Both the position numbers and the translations under genes were made by a program. Below are positions 48,505 through 59,895 of a stretch of DNA of 64,000 nucleotides, piece by piece. The stretch is from the NCBI RefSeq assembly GCF_020921035.1, contig NC_063155.1, forward strand, positions 24,669,294 to 24,733,293. Reading direction: 5' to 3'. Each line of letters begins with the position of its first letter. Position 1 is the stretch's first letter. Origin of the DNA: Rhodamnia argentea. Lineage: Eukaryota; Streptophyta; Magnoliopsida; Myrtales; Myrtaceae. The notes under the pieces are model-generated. The model saw only the letters and a program-made list of their open reading frames with translations, searched no databases and was not told where the DNA came from.

Positions 48505-49095
48505 TCACTGAGATCTCATCCTGTTGATCTGGTTCAAAGCCGGTTGCAAGATATTGTAAAGCACCCACAAGATGGCCGGAGCCACCACAAACAGCAAGAG
48601 CTGCCCTCTGCTGTCGCTTCCTGAGGCCTCGGCGATCGCCGCCAGCTCGGCGGCCGACGCCTCCTGGGCCGGTCCGAGCCCGTACCCGGCGAGCCCGCCG
48701 AGCCCGAGCCCGATGATCACCCCTTTGGAGCTCCTCATCCGGTTGATCTGGTTCAGCGCCGGTTGGAGGATGTTGAAGAGGACCCAAGCGACGGCCGGGA
48801 TGATGGGCAGCAGCAGCGCGAGCCCGCGGTTGTCGCCCTCGGCCAGCTCGGCGATCTGCTGGGCCGCGAAGGCCGGGTCGGCGTGGCCGAGCGTGGAGAA
48901 GACGGCCCCGGCGATGGCGGAGCCGGCCAGGGTTTGGGCCGGCTTGGAGGAGGCGGAGAGGAGGCCCGCGGGGAGGTTGAGGAAGGTGGGCTTGTTGACG
49001 GAGGGCTTTGCGGGGTTGAGCTTGGGCAGCGAGGAGGAGCTGGTAGCCAAGCACTTGGCGTTGAGCATGGCCATGGTGGACACCGTCGCCGCCAT
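48505..49095 (-). CDS. PSBY: Photosystem II PsbY precursor (two PsbY units)
   Basis: This single-exon gene encodes 196 residues. A Ser/Lys-rich transit peptide is followed by an AFA|AQQIAEL thylakoid-type processing site and a first PsbY unit (GLALLLPIIPAVAWVLFNIL, then QPALNQINRM). A Gly-rich linker segment, a second Ala-rich site (EASA|AEL), and a second PsbY unit (GQLLLFVVAPAILWVLYNIL, then QPALNQINRM) come next. Plant PsbY is made as one precursor that is cut into two small single-helix proteins of photosystem II, where they sit near cytochrome b559. The start is the Met of MAATVSTMAMLNAKC; an open frame reaches further upstream but only through non-ATG codons. The GC-rich coding region gives long false ORFs on the other strand. 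The neighbour on its 5' side is ALB3, divergent. Confidence 0.96.
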   Translation of the reverse strand: MAATVSTMAMLNAKCLATSSSSLPKLNPAKPSVNKPTFLNLPAGLLSASSKPAQTLAGSAIAGAVFSTLGHADPAFAAQQIAELAEGDNRGLALLLPIIPAVAWVLFNILQPALNQINRMRSSKGVIIGLGLGGLAGYGLGPAQEASAAELAAIAEASGSDSRGQLLLFVVAPAILWVLYNILQPALNQINRMRSQ

Positions 49096-49265
49096 TGGTG
49101 GAGGTTGCTTTGAGCTTGAGCTGAAGATCTCTGCGTCTATCTCTTCTGGTGGTGCGTAATGGAGGAGTTGATGGTGATGAGATTGGGAAGTAAAGACAGA
49201 AACGGGTGGTGGTTGCCAAGTAAGACATGAAGTGGCCAATGGGATCGTCCCTTTTGGATTCGAGG

Positions 49266-49343
49266 CTTATCCGGAGACTCTGAACGGAGCGGAGCGGATT
49301 CGAGCCTTACATTGGATGGCCCGCTTGGGTCTTTTTTCTTATC
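49266..49343 (-). promoter_or_regulatory. Two GATAAG (I-box-like) motifs upstream of PsbY
   Basis: Read on the minus strand, GATAAG occurs at 49271-49266 and 49343-49338, about 175 and 245 bases before the PsbY ATG. GATAAG boxes are a known feature of light-regulated nuclear photosynthesis genes. Their function here is inferred only from position. Confidence 0.4.
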
Positions 49344-50290
49344 CCTTCCTCCTTGTGTTCAAGATATGATGGTCATGTGGTCTTCTTAAGGTGCTACTAC
49401 GGCGTTTTCTCCTTGGAGCGTTCATGGAGTTCCATGCCATACCATATTTAAGAGTAGTCTCTTGCTTGGACATCATTCATTGTCCAGGCAGATGTTGTGA
49501 TGCTACCAAGTTGTCACGTAAATCCATGATGCTAACTGTGATAGCAAGGCGTAAGATACGGTGAGGTCAACTGCTTTGTTGCCGTTTTCACTGGCCTACG
49601 ATGCACAAGACTAGGCACGCTGATAACCAAGTCGCTCGTCACGATCAATGGGTGCAAGTGCGCAGCAATTAGTGATGCCATCCATTGGGGTCGATGATGG
49701 AGTGAGCGAAATTGTACATGATCAATGGACGAATTCGGCGAGCTCAGACTACAATTCCCCCCGCGCCCCCCCCCTCCCCGGGCACCTCAAACCGAATACT
49801 CTATACATACGTCAAGGCGGCGGGTGGAGTCGAGTCATAAACGAGCTGATCCGAATAGGCTCTTTTAATCCGTTTATGATTCATTTATTAGAATGCAAAC
49901 CTAGTAACTCGCACAGGGTCCGACTCATACCCAACACATGCAACACTCATATTCCTAAAATACTTTTATATGTAATCTAATCTAAGAGTACTCATACCTA
50001 AAACGAGGTGAGAGCTGTTTATATCCTATTTTGACAAGTCTACTTGACACCGCATCTTCATAACCCCGTGATATGGGCCGATTGAAGACCAGCTTCTTTA
50101 GCACTTTCAGGCCCATTAGCTCTCCCCCGAATAAGATCTTTCCAACAAGGAGAGGCCCATGGGCCGAAAATCAAGAAGAGCTCGATAAACTAATAGGCCG
50201 TTCGGCCTATGCCACCCTTACAGATTTTCCTCTCAACGCCAAAGGTGCATATTTCTCGAGGACTTGATTTGTTTGACATCCTATAAAACT
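49344..50290. other. Intergenic, no gene seen
   Basis: This is the outer promoter region of PsbY and neutral-looking DNA. ORFs here have no recognisable motif. Confidence 0.45.
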
Positions 50291-50709
50291 TCGTTTATTC
50301 AATTTAACATAGAAGTTAGAAAAGCGTTTAAAACAGAAATTAAATGAAGGCCATAGCAAATTTCGCCTGAGAGAAGCAGAATCATAAAATAAGTATGTAC
50401 TGTGATTAATTTTCTTTCTTTCTTTTTTATTAAGAGTATTAAAAGGATTATGGGTAAGGAGTTACGTTATTTTAAATTCGATGTTGTGTTGGTTATTAAA
50501 GCTCGTTTATTCAATTTAACATAGAAGTTAGAAAAGCATTTAAAACAATAACTAAATGAAGGCCATCACAAATTTCGTCCGAGAGAAACAGAATCACAAA
50601 ATAAGTATGTGATGTGATTAATTTCCTTTCTTTTTTCTTAAGAATATTAAAAGGATGATGGGTAAAATAAGTTATGTTATTTTAAAGTCGATGTTATGTT
50701 GGATATTAA
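50291..50709 (+). repeat. Tandem duplication, ~212-bp unit
   Basis: The segment starting tcgtttattcaatttaaca at 50291 repeats at 50503 with the same long order of words (gaaggccat, agtatgt, attaaaagga, gatgttatgttgg). The copies differ by scattered substitutions and small gaps, so the duplication is not recent. There is no coding sequence. Confidence 0.9.
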
Positions 50710-51184
50710 AGCAGCAGAGGAATCGAGGTTGTGCAAAGTGCTATTAAGTATTAATTATACATCCGAAGAATACATGCTTGAAAACTGGAGCACCTTAAAA
50801 TTTGTTGAGCGCGTTGTAATTGGCGGAACTTGGTTAGATATTTTTAAAAGCGGCAACACCCCATTTTTTTTTTTTTTGGCTTCAATTTCCTCATTTCATA
50901 TTTCAAATATTTTCGAAATGATTATCATTCACTACACTTAAATCGATTTTAAAAAAGACAATTGAATTCGAACCCCACAAAAAATGGAAAAGACAAAACA
51001 AAAAAAGGGAAAAAAATAGTTTTATGGATTCCACTATATTTTTAAGAAAATAAAAAAGAAAACAAAGCGGTCCTACCCAGAATCTTGGAATCATTACCAT
51101 CAGCATCTTCCACTTCGCAGCCTCCCCGCTACGACAAACGCTCGCACTAAAGAAATGCCACAAAACCCTCTCGCCACCTAAAAC
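50710..51184. other. AT-rich upstream region of ALB3
   Basis: No gene is seen. The right end becomes C-rich and leads into the CT repeat of the ALB3 leader. Confidence 0.5.
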
Positions 51185-51210
51185 CTCTCTCTCTCTCTCT
51201 CTCTCTCTCT
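51185..51210 (+). repeat. (CT)13 tract in the ALB3 5' leader
   Basis: An uninterrupted CT run ends 30 bases before the ALB3 start codon, within the probable 5' UTR. Confidence 0.95.
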
Positions 51211-51239
51211 TCGCCATCACCGACCTTCGGTCCCCAACC

Positions 51240-54200
51240 ATGTCCCATTCTCTCACCGTCGCCGCGTCAAACCCCGTCCTCTCCCCCTTCCCTCGCTCCT
51301 CCGCCGCCGCGAGCCCTCTCCTCCGCCGCTCGCTCTTCGGCGCTCCCTCGTCTCCCCAGCCACCCCCGCTCCTTCGCGGCACGCGCTGCGTCGCCCGCCT
51401 AGGGTTCAATCCCGACCCCGAGAGCGCGGAGGTTTTCGTCAAGGAGCTCTTCGGCAGGGCCGAGGGCTTGCTCTACACGATCGCCGATGCTGCCGTCTCG
51501 TCCTCCTCCGATGCCGTCACGAGCACTACGGTCCCCAAGCAGGACGGCGATTGGCTCTCCGGCATCTCCAATTACATGGAGAGCGTTCTCAAGGTGTGCG
51601 GAATCGACCTTTGGAGCTAATTTCAGCAGATTGTGGTCTTTTGCTACTGTTCCTTTTAAGAGCGATTAGCCTGTGATTGATTGGCCGATGTTGAAACTCT
51701 TGCTGGAAGGGGGGGAGTTTCTGTTGAAGCATTGTTTTGAGGATGGTGAATTGTGGATTTAAAAAGGGAGCATGAATGACTGGATAAGTATTGTTGAATG
51801 ATGGATCGTACGGATGGAAAACGAACAAGTTATGCTGCTAATCTTGAGATTTCTTATGACTTTTTGGAGTGTTATTACTTTGGAATGTCTAATCTCAGTC
51901 TTGGATAACATCTCTTCCCCCAAACAGTTCTTTTGCCCAGTCCCTAGCTCATCTGCAGTTGTGCTCTGAAACTATTCGCTCAGGAATTGCTATGCCCAGG
52001 TTGCGCCAGTTATGATCATTAAGTAGGAAGAATCTATCTCTAGATTATTCTATGTTGTGCCATGCAAGAAACTTCCACGGATAATGCCTCGCTGAACCTA
52101 ATTGTTACTGTCAAACTATATATCGTGTTGCGTAATTTTACGCAACTTGTTTAAGTTGTGTGCTGTATGACGTTTTTTATACATGGCCAATGATTGCTTA
52201 TGGCTATATTAAATGTTTGTCTCTTATGTCTCAATTTCAGGTCCTAAAGGATGGGCTTTCTACATTGCACGTACCATATGCATATGGATTTGCAATTATT
52301 CTCCTGACAGTACTTGTCAAGGCTGCTACATTTCCGTTGACAAAGAAACAGGTTTTCTTTTATTTAACTAATGAGTGGTTAGAGGAAGAATATTTGTATA
52401 TTGCATCCCTTATCTCGTATATAGTGTTCTTTGCAACTGCAGCATCTTGCGGTTCCTATCACATCATTGGTTTTTTTAGCCCATATGTGGTCGGTACTGT
52501 AAATGCCTCTGCCACATCTATTTGTGGCATTTTTTTTTTTAGGCACAGCACTGTAAATGAGTATTTGAAATTGTTTGCTCAGGTAGAATCAGCTATGGCA
52601 ATGCGCTCTCTGCAACCACAGATAAAAGCTATTCAGGAACGATATGCAGGTGATCAGGTGGGAGTTTTATTCTTCTTTCATCACTTTTTCAGGGTTCCCT
52701 CAAAGCTATGGCCTCTTATTTATGTATTCAATCTTTAATTGACGTTTATTCTTCAATGTGTACCTACAGGAGAGAATTCAACTTGAAACTGCTCGATTGT
52801 ATAAACTAGCTGGAATAAATCCACTAGCAGGTGAATTACTATAGCAACACTGGTAATCTGTTCTAAAGAGATGGTAGATATTTCATGCTGGTCATCTGTT
52901 ATAGTTTGTTATTTGAAGAAACAAAGAATATGGCTCTCTTTAGCTTCAGATAGATTGCTCATGCTGTATGATTTTGGTCTTAGTTTTTACTGGACCTAAT
53001 AAGGAGTAAGATTAGCGAGGGAGGCGGATTTATTTAGTTTAATCATCTTTCATCTTTTATATTCTTTATCATTTTAATGTTTTTCATATTTCTCCAAGGT
53101 TGCTTGCCTACACTTGCCACTATACCAGTGTGGATTGGGCTTTATAGGGCTCTTTCAAACGTGGCAGACGAGGTAGGGATGCTATTTATTTAAGGTCAAT
53201 TTGGCAGTTGCTTTCGTATTCTGTTTAACTGATGGCATACTCCATTGAATAATAAGGGACTCCTTACAGAAGGTTTCTTCTGGATACCTTCCTTGGCTGG
53301 ACCAACAACAATTGCAGCTCGACAAAACGGAAGTGGCATCTCTTGGCTTTTTCCTTTTGTAGTAAGTGATGCGCATCTTACATAGCAACCTTGTCCTTTA
53401 TGACTAATTACTAGAAAGCTTATATATATATAGTTCAGTTTTGACAGTATTTCTGTAGAAACTTTACAATTCAGCTGCAGAAATTATGTTGACTAGCATG
53501 CTATGAGGAAACTGGAAGTTGCATCATGTCCTTGTTCATGCCTTAAATTCTTGCCGTTATGCTCTAGATATAGGTGCTGCCACATCTTCCATGAATTGGA
53601 TGTATTTATGTCTTTACTGCTTAAATTTCATTGCAGGATGGTCATCCACCCCTTGGATGGTCAGATACACTGGCATACCTTGTCTTGCCCGTGTTGCTGG
53701 TTTTTACTCAGTACATGTCTGTCCAAATCATGCGGTCATCTCAGGTTAGTCATTTAGTTGGTCACTTCATTCGATGTAAGTTGATATGTGAAGCACAATG
53801 GCACAAGACATTTTCTTCTTTCATTTGTTGTTCTTGTATGCTTTCATGAAAAGCTCTCCTTATGTTGACATGGATGATACACGTGCCTGCTAGACCATTG
53901 ATCACATAATGCAGCAAACCAAGATGTCCTTGTTGCATGGATCGGGGAGTGTTTAAGTCTACATCCAAGGACATAGTGCATCATATAATGCAACAAAGTA
54001 AGATGTCCTTGCTGCATGGATTGATGAAGGTCTATATCTCAGACGTGAATCTTTCAATCCTTTCAACAGATAGACTCCCTCGTTCCAAATCCCTCCCTCA
54101 CTCCCCCAACCGCCCCGTCCCCCCCCTCCCCCGCCCCAAAAAATATATATATTCAAAAAAAAAAAAAATCCTTCTTCCCCCCTCTTGAACTTACACACAC

Positions 54201-55432
54201 ACAGTCAGACATCACTTTCATTAGCACATACAATCTTGATTCATACATTATGGGCTGTAGACTTTTGCTGAATGTCTTCAACAGTTTTTGTCATGTCTTG
54301 CTTTTCTGTGCAGTCTTTTTGCATTTGCACTGGTGCACTAAATCTGCCTGCTATTCCTCTATGCATAATAAATTGGAGCAGGTGACCATATGTCCAGTAA
54401 GAATTTAGGAATGGCTCTGGGAATAGATAATTAATAGGTCTGTTGGCTATGTTTTGACAGTTTGCAAGTGAGTAGTTTAACATGACAATGGGATTGACTC
54501 TTTTTGATGATTGGCAGAGCAATGATCCAAGCTTGAAGAGTTCCCAAGCAATAACAAAATTCCTACCTCTAATGATTGGATATTTTTCCCTTTCTGTTCC
54601 CTCTGGCCTAAGCCTTTATTGGTGAGTGCATTGTGATGATCTTCTGAGTTGTGATTATAATCAATATTCTCTCGAAGCCTGTTTCCTTGCTATAATTTTC
54701 TGCGTTGCTTTCTGTGACTATTTATTCAGCCAAGGATCGCTTTCTATCTTTTTTTTTTTTTTTTCATGTGCATCAATTTGCAGGCTGACAAACAACATTT
54801 TGAGCACTGCACAACAAGTATGGCTTCAAAAGTTTGGTGGTGCTGAAAATCCGCTCAAACAATCTGGCAGCAACAACACAATTAAACTAGATGAAACTCG
54901 AAATCAGAAGAGTGCATCTGAGTTTATCTCTACCAAGAAGGTTCAAGAAAAGGAAAATTTGACTGTGGAAGGACCCCGCCCTGGTGAAAGGTTGCAGTTT
55001 TTGGTTTCTGTGGGACTTACTGCTCATTAATGAATATACTGGAGTCAATTCTAGATTGCCTGACTTTCTATTTGTTTGCTCTTCGCCAGGTTCAAGCAAA
55101 TAAAGGAGCAAGAGGAGAGGAGGCGGCGGGAGAGAGAACAGCAAAAGAAAGATGCAAAACTGGCTGTTAAAGAAATTCCAGTGGCAGATGAAAGGCATGA
55201 AAAAGAAACTAGTGTGCAGGAGGTAAATAATGAGACTAGACCACCATTGGTGGATAAGAGCACTGAAGAACCTCAGTATGCGAATAGGACTTATCATTCG
55301 TCAAATGGTGGAGCAGTCGTCAATGGCAACCTTTCGAGTCCTGAACTGCAGGAAGACAAGAATGCATCACCTGCTAGGTCAGATAAAGGTGCTGTTGTCA
55401 CAAATAATGATGTCGAAAGGAGTGATAACTAG
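51240..55432 (+). CDS. ALB3: Thylakoid membrane insertase ALB3 (Oxa1/YidC/Alb3)
   Basis: Ten exons join in frame (513 residues): 51240-51593, 52241-52351, 52583-52657, 52770-52830, 53099-53172, 53257-53361, 53637-53744, 54518-54621, 54784-54990 and 55090-55432. ALB3 inserts light-harvesting proteins into the thylakoid membrane, receiving them from the chloroplast SRP and its receptor FtsY. An N-terminal transit peptide is followed by the conserved core: the first core helix at VPYAYGFAIILLTVLVKAATFPLT, then ESAMAMRSLQPQIKAIQERY, NPLAGCLPTLATIPVWIGLYRAL, GFFWIPSLAGP, the LGWSDTLAYLVLPVLLVFTQY helix and LMIGYFSLSVPSGLSLYWLTNN. The stromal tail has a charged PRPGERFKQIKEQEERRRRE stretch, like the family's cpSRP43-binding region, but ends in ...ERSDN without the usual basic KRSKRK-type C-terminus. 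It is divergent to PsbY. Confidence 0.93.
51594..52240 (+). other. Intron 1 of ALB3
   Basis: This 647-base intron starts gtgtgc and ends tttcag. Nothing else is recognised in it. Confidence 0.6.
53745..54517 (+). other. Intron 7 of ALB3, with an internal direct repeat
   Basis: A ~45-base segment (with aagatgtccttg and tgcatggat) at about 53900-53942 recurs at about 53980-54022. A C-rich, then A-rich low-complexity tract follows at 54085-54180. These lie wholly inside the intron between the SSQ and SNDPSLK codons. Confidence 0.75.
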
Positions 55433-56160
55433 AATGTAGATGAAATCATGGCGAAGGTAATGATACCTTAAATTGTAGAATTGTTCATCCTTTTACTCAT
55501 TTCCGACATGCTGTTTGATGACCTACATGGCCGATTTGATTATATGACTGAACATGGTCTAAATTACAGGAAGCAGTCAAAGCATCCGAGTTGCATAAGT
55601 TCCTCAATGACACAGACACGACAATAAAAGAGGAGTTGAGGAAAAGAAGACATGTAGCGGTAAATGTATCGACTCTTGCTTGAGGACACAGACATAAGGA
55701 GAGGAGCCGGTGTGAAGGCAAAGAAGCCATGTACGAACTAGTAATACCACTAAGTCCAGGAGACCGGGATACTCTTGTCTTGGACTGATGAGGAAAAACA
55801 TGAAGCCCCTTGACGTAGCATACTGGCTCGAAGATGACTTCTCGTTAATTGCACTTGTGACAGCCTCTTCTGTGAAGTTCTCATTAACATATTTGGGCCT
55901 TGTGCAGATATAACAAGAGCCTGAGTGAAAGATATGCATGTGTGATGCTGACACCTAAGAGATTTTTCCTCCCTTCTTCTACTCCGTCCTGAAGAGTAAT
56001 TAGGGCCAATTCAGTCATGTTTTCATGTTCAGTAGACTTTCCCAAGTGAGAGGGTGTACCCTCTGTATTCTTTGTACAAAAGCAGGTTGTGACCGGTATG
56101 TATTCTAACTTAATGAGAATTGAGGCTGGAAGTTTTGAGCTCATTGAACAAAATTTAGGA
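55433..56160 (+). other. ALB3 3' region with a possible spliced tail exon
   Basis: After the TAG at 55430, the same frame stays open (NVDEIMAK) to a donor-like aaggtaatg at 55458. An acceptor-like attacag at 55563-55569 is followed by a short open stretch ending in TGA near 55680. This may be a 3' UTR intron or a remnant of the normal ALB3 C-terminal exon. Confidence 0.4.
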
Positions 56161-56164
56161 GATT

Positions 56165-56407
56165 AAGGCTCCATTTGTTTTGTGGAAACGAATGATTTGA
56201 AAAATATTTTTCTAAAAATGATTACTTATAGCTCTTATAAAAATGACTGGAAAGAAAAATACTTTCATCGTTTAAGAAAATATTAGGCACAAATTATTAT
56301 TGGTAATGAAATATTTTTTATTGGCTAACTTTTTCAAGAGATGGAGGCGATTTTTTTTAAAAAAATATTTTTAAAAATATTTATTTTTTGTGAAATAAAT
56401 AAAGTCT
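56165..56407. mobile_element. Short AT-rich fold-back MITE
   Basis: The left edge reads ggctccatttgttttgtgg, then gaaaaatatttttctaaaaa. The reverse complement of the right edge reads gactttatttatttcac, then aaaaaataaatattttta. Ends are inverted repeats with an AT-rich centre, about 240 bases in all. It resembles the edges of the 39206-40130 element. Confidence 0.55.
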
Positions 56408-57120
56408 AAGTAAATGTTAAACAACCTTGAGAGGGTATCATTGCGGTCCGGGTCTTGTGCGTTGGGAGTTCTTTCCTTAACAATGTCCCCTAGACTAAGA
56501 CAGTTTAAAATGATCACCCATCTTTCAATTAACACCAAGTTCCTTCTTTTAGCAGAAATGGTTCGTCTTCTTCTCCAAGACATGCAGAATAACATTGACC
56601 TGCCAACCGTACAAAACTCCTAATGCTTGCTTTAGCAGAAAACCGGGTAATGTTCGGTCGTCCTGTTCCTTTTCTTAATTTTTTTCCTAAGGTTATGAGT
56701 GCAGTGCCGTGGCGTGTACGTAGAGTGTCATCTCAATCCTTGGAAAAGGAATTTTCCGAAAACGTGATCATATCAAAACGGGAATAGAGAAAAGTGGCAT
56801 ATTCCAACACTCTTTCTTCGTCCCAATCAATTCGCTTTTTGTCGAAGCTTTTTTTTAATAACGACGAAAGCTCGATCACTGTCGTTCTATTCCTCCCCAA
56901 AGTACACGAGATGGGTATAGGAAGCCTCGCATCGAGAATGATTCCGAGGATTGAAGCGCCGGAGTTCGCAAGCGCGCAGAATCAAGTTCTATTTCCCCCA
57001 GGTGAATATAGAAAGAGTGTGCCCGTATGCGTCTTGGGACCATGAGACAGCAATATGCAGAGGCCAGCCAGCTCCACGCAGACACGACAACGTAAGGATG
57101 CGTGTAGTTTAACCTTAAGA
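56408..57120. other. Intergenic, no gene seen
   Basis: No coding motif or consistent splice pattern is visible. Confidence 0.45.
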
Positions 57121-57124
57121 CATT

Positions 57125-58310
57125 TAAGACCTCCATGGCAATCATTTTGGTTCTTTGATCTGTTCCCTATAACAAAAAAAGATGAGAATCATGTTTGGTG
57201 GCATAAAGGATTTTCTGATTCTATTCTCGAAAAAAATTTTGGAGTAAAAATAAGAGCAAAAAAAAATTTAATTCTAAAAAAAAGAATCACTTTTTAGAAT
57301 CACAAAACAGAATGATGTTTCATATCTCTCACTTTTTTCCTTTCAGTTCTTTGGTCACTTTTTCCTTGATCTAAAACAGAACGAGGTCTCATTTTCAAAG
57401 ACAAATATATGCGACAATAAAAATAAAAATAAAATAAAATAAAATGGAAAATTTTCTAAAAAACCAGAAAATTTTCAGAAAATCTCTAAAAATAGAATAA
57501 GCTTATATTAGGCTAGATTGACCACATTTTCATAAATTTGGGCTTAGATTTCTTAGATTTCATAGACTTTTTTTCTTTTTAGGAAAATCATAAACATTTT
57601 TTAAATTAAACCCGAACCACATTTTTCTAAGCATTAGGGCTTCGTTAGAGTTTTATGATGCGATTTATCAATGCCATGATTCCTTGATTGTGCACTTGAT
57701 TTTATTGGTTGTGATTTGCGTAGGTTTATGTATTTTAGACGTAGTCCAGTTTTAGAAAATTTTGGAAGAAGACAAAAATAAGCAATGTGAACACTAGCAA
57801 GCTCTCGTTCTTAAGTTTTGGATGAATTAAGATCGAGAACCAAAAACGCACACCAATGCAGGGCGGTGCAATGCATTTTCCTTGCAAAAACGAGGATGTC
57901 GCTCGTGTCGGTTGTTCACTCGCTCAAGAGAGTTAGATGAAACCCCGCTATATATGGCGGAAATGACTTGTAATGATTCTTGATATTTCTTTTTATATGT
58001 CAATATGCGATATGTTATATAAGTGAATCAATATGAACTAATCTTCGATTAATTCGAAATGTATGATGAAATTTCATAAGTAACTATACAATTATTTTAC
58101 GTAAATGACAAAAATTGGGAAAAATAATTATTTTTAGGAACAGAAATTATGTGCGATTACCAAACGCGTTTCTGTTCCAAGAACATAAATTTTATACGGT
58201 TACCAAACGCGTTCCGATTATTTAAAACTCATCCAGGGAACAAAATCAGAAAAAGTCATTTTAATCGGAATCACTCTTTTGGAACAGAATGGTTGCCATG
58301 CGGGTCCTTA
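57125..58310. repeat. Candidate large fold-back element
   Basis: The left part has 'ttctttgatctgttccc' and 'catgtttggtggcataa' with gattctattct and gaatcac words. The right part has 'gttaccaaacgcgtttctgttcc' (twice, at about 58157 and 58199), with aatcggaatcactctttt and ggaacaga. The oppositely oriented 'tgtttggt' and 'accaaacg' words suggest inverted ends. The interior is AT-rich with no coding capacity. Boundaries are rough. Confidence 0.35.
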
Positions 58311-59500
58311 CAAGTTGAAGTTGTTTGCATTTTGACCCAAAAAAAAAAAAAATTGTCTTCCTTCGTTTTCGGTGCATCTCGAAATAATAACAAGAATAAC
58401 AATAATAATAATAATAATAACGTTACTTGCTGTGTTATCCATAAGCTCTGCAACAGCTCCGAATTCTGGAGTTGCCTTGCCCCCCTGGACGTGACAACCC
58501 GTGAAGAAAGCTCGATCGGCTGATCAAAGTCCTTACATCTTCGTATGGTTTGACGATTCCGACTGAGTCTTACGTTGCTTATTCAGCCTTACATTATCTC
58601 ATGGCGTACATCCCTTGTCTTCATGGGTGGAAACGTTCTTATTCCTCTAACAACAAGCAGAAATTTTTCTTGGGCTGATCATGCAAGCAAAAGTGAGAAG
58701 AAATAGCGAGCAAAGGTCTCGTTGAAGAACCGTGATGAAAAAATTGCATTTTTTTCTCTTCCAATTTTGGTAATTTTCGTGTTAGAAAGTCCAATCCCAA
58801 AAGCTTAACCCGATAGACGAAACGAGACCACACGAATATAACGAATATTTAGAAGCGACACGGGGCAATACTTTGGCATCCCGGCCGCATGTCTTACGAT
58901 TTCCAATTTCCAATATCTTATGATGCAACCCCTATTGGAGGAGGACCATAGAAAGTGGATCCACAATAGACAAGAGCCTCGTACACAGCCGTTCGAGGGT
59001 CGACTTCACAAGTGATTTCTTAATCCATTTCCTTAGTCGCAGCATCGACCCTAATTATCCATTTCCATTGTCCAAATACAAATCTTAATCATTGACGAGG
59101 AAAGGAAACTCGGACACTGGCCCCGCCGCAAGTGCCTTTCCGTTTCACGATCCAAAAAACGAGTCAAGAGTTGCGCACTTTGTACCTTAATGTGTCTGCT
59201 CGAAGAGAAAACAAAAATGGCAGACAGAACCGCAGCGAAAATTTATTTAAAAAGAAAAAACACCTCTTAATTAAGCTGCTGGTCATATAAGCAAAGACAT
59301 AATTGCCTGGCGCCTCACGCTAATTACAGCACACTAAGCTTATCAGCATGCCTAATAATTGAGCTGGACAATGGACAATTTCCGGTCACGTTTCTTGTTT
59401 TTCTCCCAAAAATCTCAATTACCGGGCTTAATATCTTCCCTTGAACGACTTATTAAGTGGAGCTCTTCCACAATGATTTTGTCTTCTTGTCTTTTTGGGT
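58311..59500. other. Intergenic, no gene seen
   Basis: It contains a poly-A tract and an (AAT)n microsatellite at 58399-58421. No coding motif is found. Confidence 0.45.
58399..58421. repeat. (AAT)n microsatellite
   Basis: About seven aat units are visible in a row, with one imperfect unit at the left. Confidence 0.9.
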
Positions 59501-59895
59501 TAATGATGCAAATGGTCTCTGGAATTTGCCCGGACATGTAATGTGACCCCCGAACGTTTAATTTGTTTAGTGTGGTCTATACACTTTAACCCAATGTACA
59601 ATGCCGTCCTTGAACTTTTAGTTTGTTCAACGTGATCCCTGAACTTTTTGTAAATGTTCAAACGAGTCCCCATAAGAAAACAACCAATGTCGTCCTCCCA
59701 TTAATTTGAGCTCGGGAACGACATTGGATATTTTCATATAATCCGGGGATTAGTTTGAATGTGTGCTAAAAGTTCGGGGACCGTATCGAACAAATTAAAA
59801 ATTCAAGAATCATATCGAATAAATTTCAAATTCAGGAATTGAGTTGCATATTAAATTACAATTCAAAAACCATTTGTGTCATTTTCCTATTTTTT
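59501..59895. mobile_element. Fold-back MITE, same family as 9118-9522
   Basis: The left arm (taatgatgcaaatggtctctg) and the reverse complement of the right arm (gaaaatgacacaaatggtt) pair. The arms then share words such as 'aatgt-c', gaacttttagtttgttcaac and tgatccctgaactttt with the 9118-9522 element. There is no coding capacity, and no clear target-site duplication by eye. Confidence 0.7.

Noticed and set aside
48491-49228. Second long minus-strand frame and two plus-strand ORFs over PsbY
   Set aside because: They are shadows of the GC-rich PsbY coding region. The products are Arg/Ala/Pro-rich low-complexity strings.
49096-49239. 48-codon extension of PsbY
   Set aside because: The frame is open, but there is no ATG at its start and plant PsbY transit peptides begin at the Met used here.
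50903-51442. 179-codon minus-strand ORF over the ALB3 start
   Set aside because: It is antisense to the ALB3 leader and transit peptide exon; its ERERERE run is the complement of the CT repeat.
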